A stretch of 13,054 nt of DNA from JBQTII01 sp052388275 (GCA_052388275.1 JBQTII010000074.1:1-13054), one strand, 5' to 3'. Shown: positions 7,112 through 13,033, counted from the first letter of the stretch. Made by a program: numbers and translations. Notes: generated from the sequence alone by a model not told the origin.

Positions 7112-7129
7112 GATACCGACCGCCGCCGT
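7091..7129 (+). terminator. GC-rich stem-loop overlapping the oxidoreductase stop codon
   Basis: ACGGCGGCGGTCGG (7091-7104) pairs perfectly with CCGACCGCCGCCGT (7116-7129) across an 11-nt loop that holds the TGA stop. There is no T-run, as is common in actinobacterial terminators. It lies between convergent genes, so it could also act on transcripts from the secreted-protein gene. Confidence 0.6.
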
Positions 7130-7136
7130 GGCGTGC

Positions 7137-7164
7137 GATCGGCCGATCCCCCGCTCGGCCGATC
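7137..7164. terminator. Second stem-loop between convergent genes
   Basis: GATCGGCCGA (7137-7146) pairs perfectly with TCGGCCGATC (7155-7164) across 8 nt, starting 7 bp after the first hairpin and ending 16 bp before the stop of the opposing gene. Together the two probably form a bidirectional terminator. Confidence 0.55.
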
Positions 7165-7180
7165 TGTTGGTGAGTTGCTG

Positions 7181-7927
7181 TCAGTTCACCGCAACGACGT
7201 CGGCGGCAGAGGTTGCCTTCACCGTCACCGAGGAACCGGCGAGCACGGCCCGCCACTCGCCGGACTTCTTGGCCCGGGTCGTGTAGCTGAAGGCCCCGTC
7301 GCTGCCGCTGGCGACCGCCGCGACCTCGGAGAAGGAACCGCCGGACGGCCGGAACTGGATGCTCACGCGCTGGCTGGCGTAGCCGACCCAGCCGCCACCG
7401 AACTCCGCGCGCTGAACCTTGCCGGTGACGCGCAGCGGCGACCCGGCCGCCACCGGCTCCGGGCCGGCATTCAGGCCGGCAATGCGGGTGTCGAGCTTGA
7501 GCGCGAAGTCGTCCCGTACCTTCTCGAACTGGGCGGACTGGTTGCCGCCGGCGTCCCAGGCCACGGCCTTGACCTTCCAGCCGTCCAGGCTGAAACCCTC
7601 GCCGACCGACAACACCACCTTGGCCTTCCACACCTCGTCGTCGCCGGAGAAGGCGACCCACTTCGCGTCGAAGCCTTTGCTGAACTTGCCGGCATCGTTG
7701 ACGATGCCGACCTTGAGGAACTTGACCTCACAGTTGTCCGACGCCTTGACCTTGACCGAGAAGACGGCCTGGCCGCTTGACTTCACGATCGCGACGGCGG
7801 GCGCGCTCACCGAGTGGATGACCGGGGCGGACTTCTCGCACGGCCCGGCGACCGCCGACGTCATCGGCGCGAGCGCGGTCGCGACCAGAGCCAGTCCAGC
7901 GCCAGCAGCGGCAACACGAGTGCGCAT
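7181..7927 (-). CDS. Secreted Ig-like repeat protein of unknown function
   Basis: The product is 248 residues. A classical signal peptide (MRTRVAAAGAGLALVATALA, then TSAVA) should be cut after Ala27. There is no lipobox or C-terminal anchor, so the protein should be released. Residues about 36-130 look like a beta-sandwich module (VFSVKVKASDNCEVKFLKV, WKVKAVAWDAGGNQS) with Cys30 and Cys66 able to form a disulfide. Residues about 150-245 form a second module (GSPLRVTGKVQ, QRVSIQFRPSGG, SDGAFSYTTRAKKSGEWRAVLAG) of a type common in secreted actinobacterial proteins. No catalytic motif is visible. GGGGGGA lies 6 nt before the ATG. The gene is convergent with the oxidoreductase gene. The 192-bp stretch upstream (7928-8119) has no gene I can support. 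Confidence 0.8.
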   Translation of the reverse strand: MRTRVAAAGAGLALVATALAPMTSAVAGPCEKSAPVIHSVSAPAVAIVKSSGQAVFSVKVKASDNCEVKFLKVGIVNDAGKFSKGFDAKWVAFSGDDEVWKAKVVLSVGEGFSLDGWKVKAVAWDAGGNQSAQFEKVRDDFALKLDTRIAGLNAGPEPVAAGSPLRVTGKVQRAEFGGGWVGYASQRVSIQFRPSGGSFSEVAAVASGSDGAFSYTTRAKKSGEWRAVLAGSSVTVKATSAADVVAVN

Positions 7928-8119
7928 GAGATCCCCCCAGATCCACGCGGGCGGCCAGCCCGTCCACGATGGTCACCCACTCCGACGCCGCCTGACGAGC
8001 CCCGGTTTCGCGAATGCAACCGGTACGCCCAGAAATGACCGAGCGACCGAGGCAGGATCATCCGAACGGTGGAGGGGTATGGCTTCCTGTCTTAAGGGCA
8101 AGCCCGTGTGCGGTGGTGC

Positions 8120-8434
8120 TCAGCGCTCGCGGAACCCCAGGCCGCGACGCAGAACCGAGCGCGCGCTCACGTACACCGACGCGGCGCCCTCGGCCAGCGC
8201 GCGCAACCAGGCCGGGACCTCGTCCGCGTCAGACTGGGCCGGATCGGGCGCCAGCTCATCGGTCAGGCTCTCCCAGGCCTGCTGGGCCGCGAGGAAACGC
8301 GCGGCGGCCTGCTCGCTGGGGTCACGGTCCGGGTGCCAGCGCCGCACCGCCTCCAGGTAGGCCGCGCGGATCGTCGGGGCGGGCGAGCCGGCGGGCACAC
8401 CGAGCACGGCGTAGGGATCCGCACCGGTGTCCAT
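8120..8434 (-). CDS. Small J-domain (DnaJ-like) protein
   Basis: The product is 104 residues. The J-domain fills the first half: DPYAVLGVPAGSPAPTIRAA, YLEAVRRWHPDRDP with the HPD tripeptide at 34-36, and AARFLAAQQAWESLTD. HPD is the motif that stimulates the ATPase of Hsp70 (DnaK), so a co-chaperone role is expected. It lacks the Gly/Phe, zinc-finger and C-terminal substrate domains of full DnaJ. The C-terminal third (VPAWLRALAEGAASVYVSARSVL) may form an amphipathic helix. A GTG directly before the ATG (8437) is an alternative start. I prefer the ATG because CAGACT on the minus strand lies 6 nt before it, as in a leaderless start. It diverges from the NERD gene. Confidence 0.78.
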   Translation of the reverse strand: MDTGADPYAVLGVPAGSPAPTIRAAYLEAVRRWHPDRDPSEQAAARFLAAQQAWESLTDELAPDPAQSDADEVPAWLRALAEGAASVYVSARSVLRRGLGFRER

Positions 8435-8440
8435 CACCTA

Positions 8441-8500
8441 AGTCTGCCCGGGTATGGCCGGGTGTGGCCGATGGCCCGGGAGGTGGACGCGGGGCACACT
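8441..8500. promoter_or_regulatory. Divergent promoter region between the J-domain and NERD genes
   Basis: On the minus strand CAGACT (8441-8446) lies 6 nt from the J-domain ATG; on the plus strand CACACT (8495-8500) lies 6 nt from the NERD ATG. Both are candidate -10 elements of leaderless promoters. Between them are two 10-bp direct repeats one helical turn apart, GGTATGGCCG (8451-8460) and GGTGTGGCCG (8461-8470), which could be an operator shared by both genes. No clear -35 elements were seen. Confidence 0.35.
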
Positions 8501-8506
8501 GGCGCC

Positions 8507-9244
8507 ATGGAGGTTCCCCTCGGGGCTGGGTCGACGCCGTTGGGCGCTATCGGCATGCCCGGGACCGATCTGGCCACCAACCCGCCCGGCGCTCTGGCCG
8601 AGGCGTGGGCGCGCGGGATGCGCGCCGGCGTCCCGGTCCGCTCGCGCGCGCAGCGCCTGCTCCACCTCGACACCGACGAGGCCTACCTGCGCTCGGTGGC
8701 TCTCGCCGAACGCCGCGTCGCGACCATGCTCGACCGGCTCGGACCGTCCTGGCACGTCCTGCACGCGGTCCCCATCGGCGGGGACCGCCCCGCGATCTCG
8801 CACCTGGTGATCGGGCCGGGCGGGGTGTTCACGCTGACCTCGCGCGCGGTGCGGCGCCTGCGCCAGCAAAACCCCCTCGAGCGCATCGACGCGCAGGTCA
8901 GCGGCGACGACATCCGCGTCCAGGGCGATTCACTGCCCTACGTCGCACAGGCCCGCGCCCAGGCCTGGCGCAGCGCACGCGCCCTGTCCCTGGCCAGTGG
9001 CCTGCGGGTCTTCGCCCGGCCTGCGGTCGTCATCGTCGGCGTCGACGAGGTGCGTTTCTATTCGGTGCCGGACCGGGTGGAGGTGCTGGCCCGGCGCCAT
9101 GTCGTGCGCTGGCTGCGCGGCTTCCCGGCCGAACTGGACACCGACGAGGTGCTTGCCCTGCACGAGGTCGCCCGCCGCGGCGAGACCTGGGCCCGCCCGG
9201 CCCAGGCCCCCGAGGCCACGCAGCGGGATCCGGACCTGACCTGA
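8507..9244 (+). CDS. NERD-domain protein with altered catalytic positions
   Basis: The product is 245 residues with no signal or membrane segment. Residues about 62-200 resemble the NERD (nuclease-related) domain. It runs from LAERRVATMLDRL with Glu68, through GPSWHVLHAVPIGG and AISHLVIGPGGVFTLTSR, to FARPAVVIVG and a strand near VLARRHVVRWL. NERD is related to PD-(D/E)xK nucleases. The usual Asp before HLVIGPGGVF is Ser98 here, and the usual Lys after the next strand is Arg113. A non-cleaving, DNA- or RNA-binding role is therefore possible; I recall that related actinobacterial proteins also carry Ser at this position. The start is the ATG with CACACT 6 nt upstream; the frame is open further left but overlaps the J-domain gene. 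Its stop lies 2 bp from that of the next, convergent gene, and both stops fall in the palindrome CTGACGTCAG (9241-9250). Confidence 0.75.
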   Translation: MEVPLGAGSTPLGAIGMPGTDLATNPPGALAEAWARGMRAGVPVRSRAQRLLHLDTDEAYLRSVALAERRVATMLDRLGPSWHVLHAVPIGGDRPAISHLVIGPGGVFTLTSRAVRRLRQQNPLERIDAQVSGDDIRVQGDSLPYVAQARAQAWRSARALSLASGLRVFARPAVVIVGVDEVRFYSVPDRVEVLARRHVVRWLRGFPAELDTDEVLALHEVARRGETWARPAQAPEATQRDPDLT

Positions 9245-9246
9245 CG

Positions 9247-9633
9247 TCAGCCCTGGCCCGACAGCGGTACGCGCCGGGAACGGGTGCGAGCGGGGGTCGG
9301 GACCACGCCGAACATCCCGACGCCGGCCAGGACAATTCCCGCGATCATGCCCAACAACAGCGTGGTCTCGGCGTCCATCGCGCCCGAGTCACTGCGTAGC
9401 GGAATCCCCGCCGGAGCCATCGTGACCTCGGCCGGAGCCGGGGAGAGCGCGGTAGGCGCGGCGTCGCTGACCTCCTCGCTGCCCGTCGTGCCCGGCCCGG
9501 ACAGGTAGGGCGCATGCTCTGGGACCATCCGCACGGGGGCTGATTCTGCCTCGGCGTTCGGGCTGACCACGGCAAACAGACCCACGCCGAGCGCACCTGC
9601 GAGCAGGGCTCGCGAGGTCCGGTCGGTCATCAT
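9247..9633 (-). CDS. Small cell-surface protein with signal peptide and C-terminal TM helix
   Basis: The product is 128 residues. An N-terminal hydrophobic segment (SRALLAGALGVGLFAVVSP, ending near NAEAES) looks like a signal peptide with possible cleavage after AEA. A Pro/Ala/Ser/Thr-rich, low-complexity stretch of about 60 residues follows. Then comes a membrane helix, LLLGMIAGIVLAGVGMFGVV (about 92-111), with a basic tail PARTRSRR. It would thus have an extracytoplasmic stalk and a short cytoplasmic tail. The layout recalls sortase substrates, but no LPxTG-like motif precedes the helix. AGGGA lies 5 nt before the first of two ATGs (9633 and 9630). I recognise no family. Confidence 0.65.
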   Translation of the reverse strand: MMTDRTSRALLAGALGVGLFAVVSPNAEAESAPVRMVPEHAPYLSGPGTTGSEEVSDAAPTALSPAPAEVTMAPAGIPLRSDSGAMDAETTLLLGMIAGIVLAGVGMFGVVPTPARTRSRRVPLSGQG

Positions 9634-9940
9634 CGGGGTCCCTTGTCGTGCGGTCGCGGGGGCAGGGGTGGGCGTGTGCGGGCGTGCGGCGAAGCGGCGG
9701 CACCAGTGGCGCCCTTCAGCGCAGTGTCGGGACGCTCACGAAGACCGTCAATATGAGGATTTGTCCGTGTTTGTCCAAATTCTGCCCAGGTTGCGGGTCG
9801 AACCGAGGTCTGCGGCCAGGGTCGCAACGCGGGTCCTCCCACTGTCGGGAATCGGGCCAATATGTACAAGCAGTAACTCCGGCACCTTTCGACCAATTGC
9901 TCCCCATGGCTCGGCTGACGCGTCGCCGGCCGTCTGGCCG
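9634..9940. other. Gene-free leader of the small surface-protein gene
   Basis: These 307 bp contain no ORF with protein-like composition, and the part from about 9740 to 9900 is visibly less GC-rich than its surroundings. A possible minus-strand promoter lies at 9750-9778, which would give the surface-protein mRNA a 5' leader of about 110 nt. I see no riboswitch or RNA gene in it. Confidence 0.5.
9750..9778 (-). promoter_or_regulatory. Putative sigma-70-type promoter for the small surface-protein gene
   Basis: On the minus strand TTGGAC (9773-9778) and CATATT (9750-9755) are separated by exactly 17 nt and each match consensus at 4 of 6 positions. On the plus strand the spacer and -35 carry two TTTGTCC words 10 bp apart, a possible operator. 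Confidence 0.4.
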
Positions 9941-10114
9941 CTGACGTCCGACCAGGTGGGTCGTATAGCGACCGCTCCCTCGGGGGTCCGCAAACCCACC
10001 CGCTGACGTCCGACCTGGTGGGACCTATAGCGACCGCTCCCTCGGACGTCCGCAAACCCAGCCACTGACGTCCGACCAGGTGGCACCTATAGCGACCGCT
10101 CCTTCGGACGTCCG
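9941..10114 (+). repeat. 62-bp tandem repeat, 2.8 copies
   Basis: Copies lie at 9941-10002, 10003-10064 and 10065-10114 (the last cut to 50 bp). Copies 1 and 2 differ at about 7 of 62 positions. Every copy starts CTGACGTCCGACC and contains TATAGCGACCGCTCC; copies 2 and 3 also contain the palindrome CGGACGTCCG. In copy 1 GGTCG-TATAG-CGACC forms a small inverted repeat. 62 is not a multiple of 3, and no frame through the array looks coding. It ends 41 bp before the quinone oxidoreductase start, so it may be a set of regulator sites or a dispersed repeat family. Confidence 0.9.
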
Positions 10115-10130
10115 GCTGCTCGGGGACGCG

Positions 10131-10157
10131 ATGGGCGCCGATAGCGTCGGCGCCCAT
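10131..10157 (+). promoter_or_regulatory. Inverted repeat centred on a -10 hexamer and overlapping the oxidoreductase start
   Basis: ATGGGCGCCGA (10131-10141) and TCGGCGCCCAT (10147-10157) are perfect 11-bp arms around TAGCG. The loop plus the next base is TAGCGT (10142-10147), a candidate -10 located 8 nt before the ATG at 10156, with no ribosome binding site. A protein bound here would cover both the -10 and the start codon. Confidence 0.5.
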
Positions 10158-11136
10158 GCACGCGATCACGCTGAACGGCGCCGGCGGTCCCGAGGTCATG
10201 GCCTGGACGCAGGTCCCCGATCCGGTCCCCGGGCCCGGCGAGGTCCTGATCCAGGTCGCCGCCACCGCGGTCAACCGGGCCGACATCCTGCAGCGCCAGG
10301 GCTTCTACCCCCCGCCGCCGGGTGCCTCCCCGTATCTGGGCCTGGAATGCTCTGGGCAGATCGCGGCCTTGGGCCCCGACGTGACGGACTGGGCGGTGGG
10401 TGACGAGGTCATTGCGCTGCTGGCCGGCGGCGGGTACGCCGAGCTGGTCGCGGTCCCCGCGGGACAGGTGCTGCGCCGTCCATCCTCGATGGATCTCCTC
10501 GACGCCGCCGGGCTGATCGAGGTCGCCGCCACCGTGTGGTCCAACGTGTTCATGCTCGCGAACCTGCGCCCGGGCGAGCTCCTGCTCGTGCACGGCGGGT
10601 CCAGCGGCATCGGCACGACCGCGATCCAGCTCGCCAAGGCTGCCGGCGCCCGAGTCGCAGTCACCGCCGGTAGCGCGCAGAAACTCGCGCGCTGCTCCGA
10701 ACTCGGCGCGGACATCACCATCAACTACCGCGAGGACGACTTCGTCGCGGCGGCGAAGGACGCGGGCGGCGCCGACGTCATCCTGGACAACATGGGCGCG
10801 GCCTACCTGGGCCGCAATGTCGAGGCCCTCGCCGTCAACGGGCGCCTGGTCGTGATCGGCATGCAGGGCGGGATCAAGGCCGAGCTCAACATCGCGGCCC
10901 TGCTCGGCAAACGTGCCGCGGTCCTGGCCACCTCGCTGCGCGCCCGGCCGCTGAGCGAGAAGGCGGCGATCGTCGCCGCCGTCGGCGAACACGTTGTGCC
11001 GCGGGTCGAATCCGGTGCGCTCACCCTCGTCGTGGATCGCCGCCTGCCGATCACCGACGCCGCCGCCGCGCATGCCCTGGTCGAATCCAGCGCCCACGTC
11101 GGCAAGGTCGTGCTCGACGTGCGGTCGGCGCGCTGA
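10156..11136 (+). CDS. PIG3-like NAD(P)H quinone oxidoreductase (zinc-independent MDR family)
   Basis: The product is 326 residues, full length for this family, and cytoplasmic. The N-terminal GroES-like domain has VNRADILQRQGFYPPPPG (39-56) and YLGLECSG (60-67), hallmarks of the TP53I3/PIG3 group of zeta-crystallin-like quinone reductases. The Rossmann domain has LVHGGSSGIGTTAIQLAK (144-161), a nucleotide-binding loop expected to take NAD(P)H. Zinc-ligand Cys/His clusters of alcohol dehydrogenases are absent. Expected reaction: NAD(P)H-dependent reduction of quinones or reactive carbonyls; the physiological substrate is unknown. The ATG lies inside an inverted repeat with TAGCGT 8 nt upstream, suggesting leaderless transcription. 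It is followed 94 bp later by bpa in the same orientation, so the two could be co-transcribed. Confidence 0.9.
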   Translation: MHAITLNGAGGPEVMAWTQVPDPVPGPGEVLIQVAATAVNRADILQRQGFYPPPPGASPYLGLECSGQIAALGPDVTDWAVGDEVIALLAGGGYAELVAVPAGQVLRRPSSMDLLDAAGLIEVAATVWSNVFMLANLRPGELLLVHGGSSGIGTTAIQLAKAAGARVAVTAGSAQKLARCSELGADITINYREDDFVAAAKDAGGADVILDNMGAAYLGRNVEALAVNGRLVVIGMQGGIKAELNIAALLGKRAAVLATSLRARPLSEKAAIVAAVGEHVVPRVESGALTLVVDRRLPITDAAAAHALVESSAHVGKVVLDVRSAR

Positions 11137-11230
11137 AGAACTGCGGGAATGCCCAGCGCCCGGGCGGCGTCTTTGGTGAAGTGCGGGACCACCCGCCGCA
11201 CGACGCGGGAACGTCGGCAAGGATGAGGCC

Positions 11231-11770
11231 ATGACCGAGCAGCAGACCGAACCAGACGACCAGCGCGTGCTGGTCGTCACCCCCGCCGGGATGGCCGTCG
11301 AGGGCCCGCCCGACGACGGCACCGACGACCAGTCGATCACGCAGATGGTCGAGCAACCGGCCAAGGTGATGCGACTGGGCTCGATGATCAAGCAGCTCCT
11401 CGACGAGGTGAAGTCCGCCCCGCTCGATGAGGCCAGCCGCGCCCGCCTCGCGCAGATCCACCGCTCGACGATCGCCGAGCTGGAGCAGGGCCTGGCGCCG
11501 GAGCTGGTGCAGGAGCTGGACAGGCTTTCCTTGCCCTTTGGTGAGGGCGAGATTCCGAGCGAGTCCGAGCTGCGAATCGCGCAGGCCCAACTCGTCGGCT
11601 GGCTCGAAGGCCTCTTCCACGGCATCCAAACCGCGCTGTTCGCCCAGCAGATGGCCGCCCGCGCGCAGCTGGAGAACATGCGCCGCGCGCTGCCCGGCGG
11701 TGCGCCGATGTCGCCGGAGGCGATGGCCGCCGGCCCCGGGCCGGGATCGGGCCAAGGCCAGTACCTGTGA
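11231..11770 (+). CDS. bpa: Bacterial proteasome activator Bpa (PafE)
   Basis: The product is 179 residues. The central helical region (about 35-150) reads AKVMRLGSMIKQLLDEVKSAPLDEASRARLAQIH, STIAELEQGLAPELVQELDRL, and ELRIAQAQLVGWLEGLFHGIQTALFAQQMAARAQLENM. The protein ends GQYL, the C-terminal motif that docks into 20S proteasome alpha-ring pockets. Bpa forms an ATP-independent ring that opens the gate and feeds poorly folded proteins to the proteasome; in M. tuberculosis it takes part in HspR turnover and heat stress. The family is typical of proteasome-bearing actinobacteria. The start is supported by AAGGA 7 nt upstream. Length and termini fit, so the gene appears intact. Confidence 0.95.
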   Translation: MTEQQTEPDDQRVLVVTPAGMAVEGPPDDGTDDQSITQMVEQPAKVMRLGSMIKQLLDEVKSAPLDEASRARLAQIHRSTIAELEQGLAPELVQELDRLSLPFGEGEIPSESELRIAQAQLVGWLEGLFHGIQTALFAQQMAARAQLENMRRALPGGAPMSPEAMAAGPGPGSGQGQYL

Positions 11771-11777
11771 TCAGCAT

Positions 11778-11975
11778 TTAGTAGGAGAGGGCGGTGCGTT
11801 CGCTCAACCCCGCCCGCCCGGGCTCGATCACCGAGACCAAGCCGGCGAACACCAGCGTGTTGTCCCGGTAGTTCCCGGTCACCGGGTCCAGCGGGCCGCC
11901 GCAGGTGATCAGCCGCAGGCCAGGGTGATCAAGGTCGCCGTACACACCCGCGGTGGGGAACTCCGTCTTGCGGAC
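11778..11975 (-). pseudogene. C-terminal fragment of a class F sortase
   Basis: The minus-strand frame reads VRKTEFPTAGVYG, LRLITCGGPLDPVTGNYRDN and TLVFAGLVS, then a normal stop. This is the C-terminal third of an actinobacterial class F sortase, with the catalytic Cys (in LITCGG) and the nearby active-site Arg (in NYRDN). Sortases are extracytoplasmic transpeptidases that join surface proteins to the cell wall. The signal/TM segment and the half carrying the catalytic His are absent: upstream of about 11975 no frame resembles a sortase. An ATG at 12038 leaves an 86-codon ORF, but with no catalytic His it cannot be an active sortase. The stop lies 7 bp from the end of bpa, tail to tail. Most likely a deletion remnant. 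Confidence 0.72.
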
Positions 11976-12084
11976 GTTCCACAACAGGGCACAACCACCA
12001 CATTTGCCCAAATTGTCTCTAATGCCCTTCATGATCACTTACGTCCCATGTCGGCTGTTCATCTTCCGTACACCAGAACGGGAC
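11976..12084. other. AT-richer non-coding patch beside the sortase remnant
   Basis: These 109 bp are close to 50% GC, far below the rest of the window. They contain an imperfect inverted repeat around GGGCA (11987-11991) and TGCCC (12005-12009), flanked by ACAA and TTGT. They replace the expected N-terminal half of the sortase and end at the stop of the HAD gene. No gene or complete mobile element is visible. Confidence 0.5.
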
Positions 12085-12921
12085 TCACGGCTGCGCACAA
12101 CCACTCATCAGGTCCTCCAACACGGCAGCGACCCCGTCGCAATCGTTACTCGGCGCTCGCCCCGCCACCGCCGCCAGCACCTCCGGGTGCGCATTGGCCA
12201 TCGCATAGGGACGACCCGCCCACGCCAGCATCGGCAAATCGTTCGGCATGTCGCCGAACGCCACGACCTCACCCGCCTCGATCCCATGCTCGGCGCACAG
12301 CCTTGCCAGCGCGGTGGCCTTGCTGACCCCGGCCGCCGAGACCTCCAGCAACGCGGGGCCCGAGGGCGTGGAATGAGTGACCTCTACCAGCCCGGCGAGC
12401 ACCTCGCGTGCGGCCAGCAGCAGCTCCCCGGACTCCATGCCGTCATGACGGATCATCAGCTTGGCGGCCGGTCGCGCCGCGACCTCGTGCGAAGCGATGA
12501 CCCGGACGTCGGCTCGTGCGGCGGCCCCGCCGTAAATAGTGAAAGCCTCTTCGCGCGCCACGTCGGTGCCGTACTCCGCGGCGAAGGCCACCCCGGGCAG
12601 GTGCGCGCGCAGGCGATCAATGGTGATCGCCATCGTCTCGGCGCTGATCACCTGCTCCGCGACGACGGTCTCGGTGTGCAGGTCGTACAGCGTCGCTCCG
12701 TTCGCGCAGATCGCCAGGCCCCGGTGTCCGGTCACCTGCGCCACCGGGGCCATCCAGCGCGGCGGTCGGCCGGTGACGAACACCAGCGTGATGCCCGCGG
12801 CCTCGACCGCGGCCAGCGTCTTGCGGGTCCGCTCCGACACCGTCAGGTCCGTGCGCAACAACGTTCCGTCGAGGTCGCAGGCCACCAGCCGCGGGAGGTC
12901 CAGACGGCCGCCGTGATCCAT
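12085..12921 (-). CDS. Cof-type HAD-IIB family phosphatase
   Basis: The product is 278 residues, the usual size for Cof/YbiV/YidA-type phosphatases. Motif I is DLDGT (Asp16 nucleophile, Asp18), motif II is FVTGR (Thr50), motif III is Lys201 in GVSKATAL, and motif IV is GDMPND (Asp224, Asp228). Residues about 80-190 form the C2-type cap. These are soluble Mg-dependent phosphatases acting on sugar phosphates, FMN or similar small substrates; which one cannot be told from sequence. The ATG at 12921 gives a normal N-terminus; an in-frame GTG at 12936 is possible, and neither has a well-placed ribosome binding site (AAAGGGGG ends about 14 nt before the ATG). Its far-upstream frame runs into the palindrome at 12950-12989 and is not coding. 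Confidence 0.88.
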   Translation of the reverse strand: MDHGGRLDLPRLVACDLDGTLLRTDLTVSERTRKTLAAVEAAGITLVFVTGRPPRWMAPVAQVTGHRGLAICANGATLYDLHTETVVAEQVISAETMAITIDRLRAHLPGVAFAAEYGTDVAREEAFTIYGGAAARADVRVIASHEVAARPAAKLMIRHDGMESGELLLAAREVLAGLVEVTHSTPSGPALLEVSAAGVSKATALARLCAEHGIEAGEVVAFGDMPNDLPMLAWAGRPYAMANAHPEVLAAVAGRAPSNDCDGVAAVLEDLMSGCAQP

Positions 12922-12949
12922 CCGCCCAGCATGCACCCCCTTTCGCAGC

Positions 12950-12989
12950 GTCCGAGTAAGTGGTCGCGATTGCGACCACTTACTCGGAC
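12950..12989. repeat. Perfect 18-bp inverted repeat with 4-nt loop
   Basis: GTCCGAGTAAGTGGTCGC (12950-12967) and its exact reverse complement (12972-12989) flank GATT. It lies between the starts of two divergent genes, 28 bp before the HAD start, where a terminator is not expected, and has no T-run. It is more likely an operator, a leader hairpin or a member of a dispersed palindromic repeat family. Confidence 0.85.
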
Positions 12990-13033
12990 GGCCCCGCTCC
13001 ACAGGGGCGAGCCGGGCGGGGGTGCCAGGGCGC

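Noticed and set aside
7928..8119. Possible small gene between the secreted protein and J-domain genes
   Set aside because: Short frames exist on both strands, but none has a ribosome binding site, hydrophobic segment or recognisable motif.
9241..9250. CTGACGTCAG palindrome holding the stop codons of both convergent genes as a regulatory site
   Set aside because: Two TGA stops facing each other at 2 bp make most of this symmetry automatically, so it needs no further explanation.
9941..10114. Possible CRISPR array
   Set aside because: The whole 62-bp unit is repeated with scattered substitutions; there are no conserved short repeats separated by unique spacers and no cas gene nearby.
9630..10286. 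A 218-codon minus-strand frame through the 62-bp repeat array
   Set aside because: It reads the repeat in shifting frames (62 is not a multiple of 3), giving unrelated peptides from each copy. No ribosome binding site or domain supports it.
11137..11230. Minus-strand peptide reading HFTKDAARALGIPAVLQRA between the oxidoreductase and bpa genes
   Set aside because: It looks protein-like for about 20 codons, but neither side continues into a recognisable family, and it would overlap the oxidoreductase 3' end. Probably chance.
10087..11679. A 530-codon minus-strand open frame opposite the quinone oxidoreductase and bpa genes
   Set aside because: It runs antisense across two unmistakable genes and through the 62-bp repeats, and has no recognisable domain.
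12950..12989. Rho-independent terminator
   Set aside because: Both neighbouring genes start rather than end here, and there is no T-run on either strand.
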